Shown piece by piece: positions 52,801 to 63,670 of a DNA stretch of 64,000 bases. Location: NCBI GenBank assembly GCA_922989275.2, contig OV277869.1, forward strand, positions 24,066,189 to 24,130,188, read 5' to 3'. How positions within the stretch are numbered: position 1 is the stretch's first letter; each line of letters opens with the position of its first letter. Under the pieces are notes generated by a model. That model ran no database searches. It saw only the letters and a program-made list of their open reading frames with translations, and was not told the origin of the DNA. The position numbers were made by a program, and so were the translations under genes. This stretch comes from Gari tellinella. Taxonomy: Eukaryota; Mollusca; Bivalvia; Cardiida; Psammobiidae.

Positions 52801-55800
52801 GGAGGTGGGGAAATTCTGGACTAGTCTAGTTTCCCCCTCCCCCCTCACAAATTGATTAATGCAGATGTATAGTCTTGGCTAGTCCAGTTTTTCAACCCTC
52901 TCAAACAAACTAACTCTGAGGGGGGAAATTCTGGATTGGTCTAGTTTTTCCCCCCTTACAAATTGATTAATGCAGATGTACACAAAGTCTTGGCTTGTCC
53001 AGTCTTTCTCTCGTCTCAAACTAACTCATAGGGGGGAAATTCTGGACTAGTCTAGTTTTTCCCCCCTTACAAATTGATTAATGCCGATGAGGCAAATCTT
53101 TGCTAGTCAAGGTTTTCACCTGTCTCAAACAAACTTACTCTGAGGGGGGAAATTCTGGACTAGTCTAGTTTTTCCCCCCTTCACAAATTGATTTATGCAG
53201 ATGTACGCAAAGTCTTGGCTTGTCCAGTCTTTCTCTCGTCTCAAGCTAACATCAGCATTAATCAAATTGTGATGGGAAAAAACTAGACTAGTCCAGAATT
53301 TCCCTACCTTCAGTTATTTGTTTGAGAGGGGAGAAAAACTGGACAAGTCCAGAATATCCCAATCACTGAAGCAGTTTGTTTGCAAGGGGAGACAAACTTG
53401 ACTAGCCAATAGGGGTGTAACAATTCGCCGAAACCCGCATCGCAGTTTATCGCAGTTTATCGCAATAAGGAGAAATCGAATCGCAATATATTGCAATATA
53501 CCGTGTAAGTATGGAACAAGCATCTGCCATCGTGTTTACTGTATTAATCTTGTTCAACCAGGCCCTTGATTCGCTGCTTGTTTCTTAATAAGAGCGTCTC
53601 GTTGAGCGAGATTAAACGGAAACGAAATAGTACTGTTACACCGGCTAGGGATATGGATAAAACACCAGACTGCGTCTACTACGCGTTGTTTCGAAAACAA
53701 TTCCGCGAAACAAAAAGTAAGTTTGTCCATCTTTTACCGTTTTTAAATAAGGCAAAGAAAATCGGTTTTTCTGAATCTGAACCGCGGGGCAATATTATTC
53801 AGCTCACACCGCAATATATCGGTACACCGCCGAATCGTTACACCCCTACTAGCCAATACTTTGCTAACATTTGCATTAATCGATTATGAGGGGGGAAAAA
53901 CTAGACTAGTCCAGAATTTCCCCACCTCAACAGAATATAGTTTAAGAGGGGGGAAAAACTAGACTAGTCCAGAATTTCCCCACCTCTACAGTATATTGTA
54001 TAAGAGGGGGGAAAAACTAGACTAGTCCACAATTTCCTTACGTTCACAGTTATTTGTTTGAGAGGGGAGAAAAACTGGACTAGCCCAGAATTCCCCCCCT
54101 TAAGCATTACTCATATTATGATGGGGGAAAAACTGGACTAGCCCAGAATTCCCCCCCTTAAGCATTTCTCATAGTGTGATGGGGGGAAAAACTGGATTAG
54201 CCAAAACTTTGCCAACATCAAAATTAATCAAATTGTGAAGGGGGAAAAACTAGACTAGTCCAGAATTTCCCCACCTCAACAGAATATTGTATAAGAGGGG
54301 GGAAAAACTAGACTAGTCCAGAATTTCCCCACCTCAACAGAATATTGTATAAGAGGGGGGAAAAACTAGACTAGTCCAGAATTTCTCCACCTCAACAGAA
54401 TATTGTATAAGAGGGGGGAAAAACTAGACTAGTCCAGAATTCCCCCCCTATGAGTTAGTTTGAGACGAGAGAATGACTGGACAAGCCAAGACTTTGCGTA
54501 CATCTGCATAAATCAATTTGTGAAGGGGGAAAAACTAGACTAGTCCAGAATTTCCCCACCTCAACAGAATATTGTATAAGAGGGGGGAAAAACTGGACTA
54601 GTCCAGAATTTCACCACCTCAACAGAATATTGTTTAAGAGGGGGGAAAAACTAGACTAGTCCAGAATTTCCCCACCTCAACAAAATATTGTATAAGAGGG
54701 GGGAAAAACTAGACTAGTCCAGAATTTCCCCACCTTAACAGAATATTGTATAAGAGGGGGAAAAACTAGACTAGTCCAGAATTTCCCCACCTCAACAGAA
54801 TATTGTTTAAGAGGGGGGAAAAACTAGACTAGCCCAGAATTTCCCCACCTCAACAGTATATTGTTAAAGAGGAGGGAAAATCTAGACTAGTCCAGAATTT
54901 CCCCACCTCAACAGTATATTGTATAAGAGTGGGGAAAAACTAGACTAGTCCACAATTTCCTTACGTTCACAGTTATTTGTTTGAGAGGGGAGAAAAACTG
55001 GACTAGCCCAGAATTTCCCCCCTTAAGCATTACTCATATTATGATGGGGGAAAAACTGGACTAGCCCAGAATTTCCCCCCTTAAGCATTTCTCATAGTGT
55101 GATGGGGGGAAAAACTGGATTAGCCAAAACTTTGCCAACATCAAAATTAATTAAATTGTGAAGGGGGAAAAACTAGACTAGTCCAGAATTTCCCCACCTC
55201 AACAGAATATTGTATAAGAGGGGGGAAAAACTAGACTAGTCCAGAATTTCCCCACCTCAACAGAATATTGTATAAGAGGGGGAAAAAACTAGACTAGTCT
55301 ACAATTTCCTTACGTTCACAGTTATTTGTTTGAGAGGGGAGAAAAACTGGACTTATAGCCCAGAATTTCCCCCCTTAAGCATTACTCATATTATGATGGG
55401 GGAAAAACTGGACTAGCCCAGAATTTCCCCCCTTAAGCATTTCTCATAGTGTGATGGGGGGAAAAACTGGATTAGCCAAAACTTTGCCAACATCAAAATT
55501 AATCAAATTGTGAAGGGGGAAAAACTAGACTTTTCCAGAATTACCCCAACTCCAAACAAATAAGTTTGGAAGGGGAGATAAACTGGACTAGCCCAGAATT
55601 TCCCCACCTCCAAGGTTGCTAGTTTGAGAGGGGAGAATTTGTTTGAGAGGGGAGAAACATTGGACCAGTAGCCCAGAATTTTTCTACCATTACAGTAGAT
55701 AGTTTGAGAAAGAAGAAATACGTACAATTTAAATCAAAATTATTTTGTTTCATTGAAAAACCTAGTTTAACCTGCATTTATCAATTTGCTAGGGGGAAAA

Positions 55801-58651
55801 CAGAAGTAGCTGAGAATTTCCACCCATCCACAGTAGTTAGTTTGAAAGAGAAGAAAAACTGGACACCTACAATTTCTTTCATTAAAAAACCTGGTTAAAA
55901 AAATGAATATGGGGGGAAAAACTGGACTAGCCCAGAATTTCCCCACTATTATGTTCAGTAAGAAGGGGGGAAAAACTGGACCGGGTGGGGAAAAACTGGA
56001 CTAGTCAGTTTTTTCCCCGGGGAAAAAACTGACTGGGGGGAAATTCTGGGCTGTTACACCGGTATTTGTCTCTAGGTTTCTTCAATTTCATGAAAGAACT
56101 TCATGTTCCCGGAACTTTAAAATATTCATGCACTATAAAAAGTAGTCCCTAGCTTGAAAGTCCTGAAGTTCAGGACTTTCAAGCTAGGGACTACTTTTCA
56201 TAGTGCTTTTAACTGCTTTAATATTTAAAGCATAAAAAAGTCATATTTATGGGATGAAGGGCTCAGAGAATTTCAGAACTGTTCTTCATTCCCTTAATCC
56301 TTTTCCCCATAAACATGCCTTAAAAAGAATGATTAATATTCTGCGATGAAAATATAGAGCAAGTTTAAAATTTGGAGAAGCTTGCTCTAGGCTAGTTACC
56401 CTTAAAAATATTTGTCAAGCCCAAACTGAATTTATTCTGCAATGCTTTACTTCTAGGACTGTTTTGTTCTGGAGAATTATGCGCATAAGGTGTATCAATT
56501 ATCCCCTGAAGAAATTCATTGTGTGCTGGTAGGTTCTTATTAACCATTCTCATGTTGAGTATTCTTATATAAAACATTACCCCCTGTGCATACAGTAAAA
56601 GAAAAGTTCTCTATTATGACAACTAAAAAGAAGACTAATTGAGTGTATAAAAGACAGGTGATAGCTAAATCTTATCTGGGTCTACATTATTAGTTATACA
56701 GTTTCTTCACAGTGTACATGAGGATTTCTTCCCGGCTGAGGTAAATCATGTTTCCCGAGACGTTACATGATTTACCTCTGCCGGGAAGAAATCCTCATGT
56801 ACACTGTGAAGAAACTGTATAACGAATTTATTATACTGCAAAGTTTTCACTGTTCAAACGAAATATTTCGGAAATTGTCGTGTACAGCGCTCTTATAAAC
56901 TAAAATAAATCGCGCTAAAGCAGATAACGTTGAGCGTAATGACGTCATGTTGTCACATCTGATGGTTGTTATTCAAAAGAAAAATGGGCATACTCGGCAT
57001 ACTTCGACGTCAAACTTTCCCAGAAATAATGCAACTGTTGAAAGATCCAAAAAGATCCGAAATGGACTTAAAACTGAGGATGCACGATTGAATGCACTCA
57101 ATCCTGTCGGGCAATCGGCCATTTTATTTTCTGCAAATCAACACTCGGGGACCTGTCAGCCAATGAAAACAGCTGCATTTCTATGTACCCTGTCAGCTCA
57201 CAGGGTACATTGGATTATGTCAAGGACTTGTTGACCAATGAAAAGTAAGGAATTTACTTTGCAGTATAATAATGTTTATTCCAAAAGTGTCAGTATTCTA
57301 TTAGTAGGATAAGGGTTAGGGAAGTTTGGGTTATTGAGATTTGACTATACTTTGTTACATTCTGTGTACTAATGGTAACTGTCTATCCTATTTTCAGCAT
57401 CTTCTCTCGAGTTCTGCCACTCCCCTCAGAGAATTGGCAAGACTATGCAGACATGTGGTTTTGTCATAAGCATTGTGACGAAGACACTGAGGACACCAAG
57501 ACAGATAAAATATTACTGCCTGGTCAGAGGGAGTGCTTTGTTGGAGAGACATATGTTATGATAAACAAACAGCATTTGAGGAATGGAGCTACGAAAGTGA
57601 CCACAGATGGTGCTGTGTTGTGTCGAAGATGTAGAAAACAGATTGGAAGCATTGAGACTGGCTCAGGTAATTGTAGCTCTGGACCCAAGGTTATAAAGCG
57701 TTTGAAGGGAGTCAGATCTTTCTAAGGCATTTGATTGGTCTGATTTGAGCTTTGCGCAAATTTGACCAATCAAATGCTAGGGAGCAATCTCAGACTCAAC
57801 TCTAACTCTTTATAAACTTTGACCCTGTCCTTATACATATGTTTCTGTACTTCTTCAGTTCAATTTATTTTCCAGTCCAAGATCAGAGGGCATATCGTTT
57901 TTTGTCTGCCAATAACTTTTAGTAATTTATTTAGTACTTTGGCCACAACTTTAGAACTACATGTGATAAAGGCTTCATATTTGACAATTCAAGAAGCCCT
58001 TTGGTACAGTACAAGTTGGGCTATATCAAGCACAAGTTAATGTCATTTAGAGATCAAATAGCCCTTGAGCGCAGTACAACATTGGGTTATGTGAGGCAAA
58101 GATGAACATCATTTCGAGATGATGGTCAAATCAGGAGACATACATGTACAGTGCTCCCTCTCTACAATGGCCCTCCAAACAATGACTCCTTCCTTACAGC
58201 AACACTTGCCATGGTTCTCGAGACACTTGCCATGGTTCTCGAGACACTTGCCATGGTTCTCGAGACAATTTTCTCTAACACTTTCACTACTGCAATATCC
58301 TCTGCTTAAAATTGTTGTCTACTATTTTTCTTACATAATGGACATTTTGACCAAAAAAACCATACTGACGAGTGGCAAACAGTTTTAATCCAGATCAGAC
58401 GCCGCGTTACGCGGCGTGTGATCTGGATTCAAACTGTTTGCAAATGCAAGCAATTTCCCTCCCTATTATAACAACTCCCTCCAAACAAAACCACACATTT
58501 TTTGTCTTCCATTTGGTGTTGTTGTCGAGAGGGAGCACTGTAGTAGTTAAAAAACACATCTTGTTTCAGACACAGTAAAGATTTATCTCCACACTGTAAT
58601 GATTGGTGAACTGACAGATGAGGAGGGGGATATGTATCTACACAATAACAG
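46783..58651 (+). CDS. UBE3D: UBE3D-like E3 ubiquitin ligase, 5' four exons
   Basis: UBE3D (H10BH/UBE2CBP) is a HECT-like E3 that accepts ubiquitin from UBE2C; vertebrate protein about 390 residues. Exons 46783-46865, 50596-50892, 57398-57666, 58570-58651 have GT..AG borders and phases 2, 2, 1, 2 that fit each other, giving 243 residues of N-terminal sequence. Signature pieces: INVESASIAIKT, TCRGLKYL, CFCDTCQHKLLADR, RVLPLPSENW, VLCRRCRKQIG, DTVKIYLHTVMI, in the order of the vertebrate protein. The CxxC pairs suggest a zinc site. The catalytic C-terminal part is not in the window. Exon 1 is the least certain; it rests on phase match and weak similarity. Intron 2 holds the 4.6-kb foldback element. 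Confidence 0.88.
47030..47150 (+). mobile_element. Family A fragment
   Basis: TTAACTCTTTATTCTATAGC, then a single hairpin arm AAAGCAGGTTGAAA; the rest is lost. Confidence 0.55.
47308..47645 (-). pseudogene. LINE 3' ORF fragment (CR1-like tail)
   Basis: Minus frame RNLNYLVPQSKT, then in another frame NSFFPRSIRLWNSLPLELQS, the usual C-terminal block of CR1/L2-type reverse transcriptases. One frameshift. Confidence 0.65.
48174..50243. mobile_element. Family D-like hAT element, third layer
   Basis: Ends CAGTGCTCCAGATAAG and CTTATCTGGAGCACTATG inside family B. About 1.1 kb without the inner insert; short frames (e.g. CPICIEGNVDILLTIECSK on plus, 49889 onward) are not recognised. Confidence 0.65.
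48787..49710. mobile_element. hAT-like nonautonomous element, innermost layer
   Basis: Perfect 8-bp duplication GTATTCAA (48779-48786, 49711-49718). Ends TAGGACTGCAACGGTTCA and TGAACCGTTGCAGCCCTA, with repeated TTTCGGTT / AACCGAAA near both ends. Confidence 0.85.
50596..50892 (+). CDS. UBE3D: UBE3D exon 2
   Basis: Acceptor TATTTTTCAG, donor GTAGGT. Residues 29-126: SAKDANINVESASIAIKT ... FKFHDLQLNPDTCRGLKYL ... CFCDTCQHKLLADR. The open frame continues only to a TAG right after the donor. Confidence 0.9.
50931..51285. mobile_element. Family D fragment and family F hAT-like MITE with family A core
   Basis: 50931-51031: CTAGGGCTGCAGATAAG and decayed centre. 51032-51285: CAGGCCTGCCATTTCTCTGG ... 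ATGGCAGCCCTG with family A hairpin 51087-51166 inside. Confidence 0.6.
51498..56064. mobile_element. 4.6-kb foldback element made of opposed satellite arrays
   Basis: Ends TACCGGTGTAACAG and CTGTTACACCGGTA, flanked by TTTG (51494-51497, 56065-56068). The left arm (to about 53245) has roughly ten ~112-bp units built on CTGGACTAGTCTAGTTTTTC. The right arm has ~58-bp units with GAAAAACTAGACTAGTCCAG in the opposite sense. Sub-terminal CCCCGGGGAAAA blocks occur at both ends. Every unit holds an ACTAGT-centred palindrome. A hAT MITE is inserted at 53410. Only spurious frames inside. Lies in UBE3D intron 2. Confidence 0.8.
53410..53848. mobile_element. hAT MITE inserted in the foldback element
   Basis: Perfect 8-bp duplication CTAGCCAA (53402-53409, 53849-53856), ends TAGGGGTGTAACAATTCG and CGAATCGTTACACCCCTA, with CGCAATATAT repeats inside both ends. 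No transposase. Confidence 0.9.
56129..56207. repeat. Near-perfect palindrome
   Basis: About 38-bp arms, GTAGTCCCTAGCTTGAAAGT then CCTGAA, with almost no loop. Nothing recognised between here and 56690. Confidence 0.8.
56693..56824. repeat. Long palindrome, ~59-bp arms
   Basis: GTTATACAGTTTCTTCACAG and on to GGTAAATCATGT, 13-bp spacer, then the reverse complement with one mismatch. It abuts the TIR element at 56828. Confidence 0.85.
56828..57272. mobile_element. TIR MITE, 445 bp
   Basis: Ends TTATTATACTGCAAAGT and ACTTTGCAGTATAATAA. A 95-codon frame inside looks accidental. Confidence 0.7.
57398..57666 (+). CDS. UBE3D: UBE3D exon 3
   Basis: Acceptor CTATTTTCAG, donor GTAATT. Contains the hallmark RVLPLPSENWQDYADMWFCH and VLCRRCRKQIGSIETGS. 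Confidence 0.94.
57690..57835. mobile_element. Family E hairpin MITE
   Basis: AAGGTTATAAAGCGTTTG ... ACTCTTTATAAACTTTGACC with inner CATTTGATTGGTC / GACCAATCAAATG; relative of 10833-10985. In UBE3D intron 3. Confidence 0.65.
58147..58542. mobile_element. Family C MITE, best copy
   Basis: Ends TACAGTGCTCCCTCTC and GAGAGGGAGCACTGTA, TA at both edges. Hairpin 58375-58440 with CAGACGCCGCGTTACGCGGC. A 21-bp unit (CACTTGCCATGGTTCTCGAGA) is tandem three times at about 58206-58268. It ends 27 bp before UBE3D exon 4. Confidence 0.75.
58570..58651 (+). CDS. UBE3D: UBE3D exon 4
   Basis: 82 nt, DTVKIYLHTVMIGELTDEEG..., acceptor TTGTTTCAG, donor GTACAA, phase consistent. The next exon was not found up to 64000. 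Confidence 0.8.
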
Positions 58652-58744
58652 GTACAACCACACTGTAAAATTCCTAACAATTTGGACACCCTGTGTACTT
58701 ACAGATACTTACAGATCCTCTTCTTAGAGCTGGCATTAAGATAT

Positions 58745-59025
58745 CACTAGTCTAAGCTCCATATCTTGATTATCTTCGTTATTTAGTTTTGGTTTTGGTT
58801 TCGGTTGTTAATTTTGATTCCAAATTAATTTTTACTTCTTGGTCCTTCCAATATTGATAAAGCCTATGTTCAAATATTTGTACGTTTTTAGAGGAGATCA
58901 TTATTTCTGGTAAATTATTCCATATTTGTACAGTTCTTTTAGAGAAGAATTTTTTTCGGATATCTTTATATGATCTCTGTTGATACAGTATTTTACTAGG
59001 TCCCCTTGTATTCTCAGAGCGAGCA
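58745..59025 (-). pseudogene. LINE C-terminal fragment
   Basis: Minus frame RSENTRGPSKILYQQRSYKD..., FFSKRTVQIWNNLPEIM, then FEHRLYQYW: the end block of CR1/Jockey-like reverse transcriptases. In UBE3D intron 4. Confidence 0.65.
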
Positions 59026-59108
59026 AAAGTCTAACTGCTGTAATCATCGTAACATTTGAACAAATTGCTTTTATCACACGTTAATTTTTCCAACGGGTAC
59101 AACTAATG

Positions 59109-59301
59109 CAGAGCACCAGATAAGTGTAGTTTTTCAGAAACTAAAATCTTTATTTCTGAATTAAACCCTATGGTGTCACTACTCATTAGAATCGTCTCTT
59201 CAAGACGATTCTAATGAGTAGTAACACCATAGGATTTGGTGCTAAAAAGAGTTAGAAAATGTTGGATTTGTTGAAATAACTACCTCTTATCTGGAGCCCT
59301 G
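59109..59301. mobile_element. Family D hAT-like palindromic MITE
   Basis: Ends CAGAGCACCAGATAAG and CTTATCTGGAGCCCTG; inverted centre CTCATTAGAATCGTCTC. A family B core remnant follows at 59306-59385. Confidence 0.75.
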
Positions 59302-59588
59302 TAATGACAAACACTATAGACCCTGTTCAGATTGATCCTGAGGGAGCAGACTGAGCAGGGTCTACTCTGTTTGTTCAAGCATGACTGTCTCATGTACTTA
59401 GAGTCATTGCGGTATATGGGGTTTAGAAAAAAACTTCTTAGCTGCATGCTGTCAGTGTTGTTTCTGTTATTTCTGAATTTCTGATTGGATAAGATTAAAA
59501 GTTAAAATGGATTGACACAAGACCTAAACTCTGTTACAAATATTTGTGAATTATGCCCCATTATACATAGAGTTTCTTGTGAATTTAA

Positions 59589-59813
59589 CCCTTTCCTCCA
59601 TATAAGCGCCTTCCTGTGCTGAAGAAAATAGATCAAATTTATACAGTCATGAATATGTATCATTAGGAAAAGTTTCTATATCCTAACAGATGGTAGCTTA
59701 AAACAGGATGAAAGTAATGCAGAATGCGCCATAAGGAGCACTCTGCTTTACTTTCAACCTGCCTTAAGTAGTCACCTATTTTCAAAACTAGAAACAGGCT
59801 ACGGGGTAATGGG
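59589..59813 (-). mobile_element. Family A MITE
   Basis: TTAA 59585-59588 and 59814-59817, hairpin 59697-59769. Confidence 0.75.
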
Positions 59814-60294
59814 TTAATAAACCAACATAATATAAAAGAACAGACCTTACATATGCAGTGATTATTTTCCTTCATTTGTGAATGGGTCCGGTACCCCTTA
59901 AATTGTGAAAATTTTGCGTTGTTTTACTCAAAATTGTGAACAAAAGTAGCAGGTGTCTGCTGATATTGTGACAAGAAAATGTGGACCAAGAGAGAAAAAC
60001 TTGTAATTTCCTGCAAAATGGTGGGGAATTTAGAAGGAACTGATATTTTATGGAAGACAAACACTTTTATAATTAAGCCAGCAGAGTAGGGAGGGTTTAA
60101 ACCATATTTTTATCAAAAGTTCCTTTTGGAATTGTGAATCAATTTGGGTCCCTTCTGAATTGTGAAGGGTCCTTTTATGGGTACCAGTTATAGAAGGAAA
60201 AAAATCGCTGATATGGGTAGATTTACTATCAAGCATCCCAATAGTCAAGCATGCTGTCAATTGACAACTCATTTGAACCATTAACCCCATAGCC

Positions 60295-60622
60295 TGTTTC
60301 TAGTTTTGAAGACATTTGACCGCTGAAAGCAGGTTGAACTAAAAGCAGCATGTGCCTTAAGGAGCCCTCTGATCAGGGTCTACACTGTTTGTCATTTTGA
60401 CATATATTATAAAAATCAACCCTAAAAAGTAAAAAATGGACTAGACTAAATTGAAAACTAGAATTGTCCATTTGAGGTTTCAGAGAGGAAGGGCTAAGCT
60501 ATCATCTAGAATATAGGAAATCTTTCCTATATTGCACATTCATTTATGTATAAAATGGAACTATTTTCCTCAGTGGAGGAATAAACTAAAGGCATAAAAA
60601 GGTTTATTTATGGGGTAATGGG
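60295..60622 (+). mobile_element. Chimera of family A and family B MITEs
   Basis: Starts as family A (TTAA 60291-60294), switches to the family B right half at the shared TGCCTTAAGGAGCC centre, and returns to the family A right arm near 60497, ending at TTAA 60623-60626. Confidence 0.7.
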
Positions 60623-60806
60623 TTAAAAGCATTGTAGACCCAAGTCATACAGCTGTTTCTTATAGGAATGTCTGATATGAGTCTGCCCTTTTTCCTTGTA
60701 AAACTATCTGATTTTATGTGCCAATGTGAAAGTTCAGATGATGAATATTTGTAGTGGTCTTAGTCTTATATATGGATAATTGACACGAGAATAGTTAGTT
60801 TTATTC

Positions 60807-61520
60807 AATTACCCCATGGACTGTTTCTAGTTTTGAAGGCAGATGAGCACTTAAAGCAAGTTGGAAGTTTAAGCAGAATGCACCTTAGGGCGCATTCTGC
60901 TTTACTTTCAACCTGCTTTAAGCTATCATCTACTAGGAAATAGAAAATATTTCTTCTGATTCACATCAATGACTGTTTAAAGTGGATTTTTATGCCCCCG
61001 GCATCGACAGATGCGGGAGCATATAGTAATCGTCCTGTCCTTCCGTCCGTCCGTGCATCTGTCCGTCCTTCCGTCCGTAACAGGTTAAGTAGATTTTACC
61101 GTTTCGTCTAGCATCAACACCGCTTACTCAAATGCTTTGATACTTATACAGTTGTTGCCTTGGACCATTCCCTATCCACCAATATCACCCAACCTTGATT
61201 TTGACTTTGACCTAATTTGGACTTAGAATATTTTGAATGGGCTATTTCTTGGTTAACTAGATTTTACCGTTTCGTCTAGCATCAACACTACTTACTACAA
61301 TGCTTCTATACTTATACAGTTATTGCCTTGGACCATTACTAACCCACCAGTTATACCCAAGCTCAATTTGACCTTGACCTTGACCTAATTTGGACTTAGA
61401 AAAGATTTAGAATATATTGTCAAGGATGCCACCGGGGGCATAAGCGTTTATTGAACGCAGTCTTGTTTCCAGCAGAGGCATAAGTTAAAGGTGTAAAAAG
61501 ACGTATTTATGGGTAATGGA
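60807..61520 (+). mobile_element. Family A MITE interrupted by family I
   Basis: Hairpin 60849-60922. Insert 60986-61467 starts TTATGCCCCCGGCATCGACA, has two ~190-bp units with GATTTTACCGTTTCGTCTAG, and ends GCCACCGGGGGCATAAGCG. Confidence 0.7.
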
Positions 61521-61788
61521 TTAAGGCACCAGATTACGAGGGGTGATCAGGAAATACACGGAAAAGTGCTCTAAATTCTTTACTGTATTATTGAGTTTGC
61601 TGAAATTTTGTGTGAATATACATTGAACCAATTCACATTATGCAATAAATTTTTACATCAGTAGCTTGCACATGCACAGCTTTATTGTTACTATGGTAAC
61701 GTCAACTAGCCAACACCGACCCAACATTATATAACCCCAACGTCAACGTAGCTGTTCATGATACGCGTTTCGCTAAAAACGCTCAGTC

Positions 61789-62495
61789 TTTTTAGCTCAC
61801 CATTGGTGACCCTCTATCAGATTTCTTAAAAATAATTTTCTTATCCTAAAAAACATGGCCGCTAGTGGGTGGGGCAGATTTTCCTTATATGGCTACATTG
61901 TATATAGTGAAAACTTTAAAAATCTTCTTGTCTGAAACCGCTGGTCCGATTTGAAAGTAATTTCACACAAATGATCCATGGGTGACCCTCTACCAGATTT
62001 CTTAAAATAATTTTGATATCTAAAAAAACATGGCCGCAAGTGGGTGGGGCACATTTTCCTTAAGCTACTGTATATTAAAAAACTTTAAAAATCTTCTTCT
62101 GTGAAACTACATGTACTGGTCCAAATTGAAAATAATGTTACTTAAATTATCCATTCATGACTCTCTACCAGATTTCTCAAAATCATTTTGTTATCTTTAA
62201 AATCATGGCTGCCAGTGGGTGGGGCAAGTTTTCTTTATATTTCCATATAGAAAATCTTTTAAAATCTTTTTCTTTTGGTCTGATTTAAGAATATTTTTAC
62301 ACAAATAATGATTCATGGATGACCCTTTGCCAGTTTTCTTCAAATAATATTTCTAGCTCAAACATGGCCACCAGAGGGTGGGGATGAATTTACCAATGAT
62401 GGCTTATAGTGAAAACTTTACCATTACTGGTTTATTACCATGACCGCAACCATTGGTACCAGGTGAGCGATTTAGGGCCGCATGCGGCTCTTGTT
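61789..62495 (+). mobile_element. Pearl/Helentron-like element inserted in mariner
   Basis: Starts TTTTTAGCTCACCATTGGTG, three to four ~170-bp units with AAACATGGCCGCTAGTGGGT, ends GGGCCGCATGCGGCTCTTGT as at 13921. It cuts the last codons of the transposase. Confidence 0.7.
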
Positions 62496-63670
62496 CAAAA
62501 TACTCCCCATTAAATGAGATACACTTCCTACAACGTTCTAGCCATGACTGGATAAAACACCGTCTAAATGAAGATGGTTGTATGTTGGATATAGCCGTCT
62601 GCACTGCCGTTGAAAGTTCATGAGTATCATCGAAGTGTGTTCCTCTAAGGTAGGTCTTCATTACCGGGAAAAGAAAGAAGTCACAGGGGAACAAATCCGG
62701 ACTGTATGGTAGATGACTCAAAAGCTCAAACCCTAGCTGGGGTACAGTGGTCTGGGTTGTTACTGCTCGATGAAACGGTGCGTTGTCATGGTGAAATATC
62801 ACAGATGGTAGGAGTGAGGCCCTTTTTTGCACATTGCTCGCATGAAGTCTGATTTCAAAACCTGAAAATGTAAGCAAGTTGTAAATATTTTTAATCGCGG
62901 CTCTTCGGTAGTTTGTGTATTTTAAATATCTATATATCTAAACCTTATTTACTAACTACGTGTATAACAGGTAAATTGTTTCAACTCACCTTCGTATAAT
63001 ATGTGGCATCCACCGTCTGTCCCTGGGGAACTGCATGGGCTAAGAACACCCCTCTCCCATCGAAGAATACCATGAACATCTGTTTCTTGGTAGACTGGCT
63101 AATTTTGAATTTCTTTGGGGATGGCGATCCTGGGTTTTTCCACATCGTCGACTGAGCTTTGGTCTCTGGCGTGTACAGGCTGATCCACGTTTCATCAACG
63201 GTGACACTTCTGTCCATGAACTTTTCCCCTTCTCATTCGAATCTCTTCAGAAGCTGTTCACAACATTCCACACAAAGTCTTTTCTGATCAGTATTGAGCA
63301 TTTTGGGAATCCACCTAGCACGAATTCGAGGCATATTTAATTGGTTATGAATCTATACCCTACACTGTACCGTATCTGTAGTCAGTTTTTGCAACAATAT
63401 CCCTGATCGTGATGCGCCGATCATTATCAAATAGCTGCTTGACGGCGGCGATGTGAGATGACGTAACGACGCTTGGACAACCACTGCGCTGATCATCCTT
63501 GATGTTTTCTCTGCCCTCTTTGAAGCGTTTATACCACATGTAAACTGCTGGGTTTTTTCATGGCCATTTCCCCATATGCGTTCAGTAGCATGTCAATAGT
63601 TTTTGATTTTGAAAATCCATTTCGCATGCAAAATGTGATAGCAAATCTCTGTTCATCACTCACTTTCACA
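62496..63670 (-). pseudogene. Degenerate mariner transposase (DD34D) with an intron-like interruption
   Basis: Cut-and-paste transposase remnant. N-terminal helix-turn-helix region SDEQRFAITFCMRNGFSKSK (from about 63664), catalytic Asp in VDETWISLY, second Asp in HHDNAPFHRA and third in SPDLFPCDFFLFP, 34 residues apart as in mariner. Frameshifts after GEMAMKK and a stop after LLKRFE show it is dead. Between YYTK and VLKSDFMRA lies 62862-62989, a 128-nt piece beginning GTGAGT and ending TTTTCAG. Another frameshift occurs at an A6 run shortly after. Confidence 0.82.

Noticed and set aside
51498..56064. Regular short repeats suggestive of a CRISPR array
   Set aside because: Repeats and intervening sequence are both repeated, in two orientations, within an intron of an animal gene; no cas genes.
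56947..57234. 95-codon plus frame
   Set aside because: Inside a TIR MITE, no domain, and bounded by the element's own repeats.
61789..62495. Three repeats as separate tandem satellite
   Set aside because: The block has defined ends shared with the 13.9-kb element, so it is an inserted element with a tandem core.
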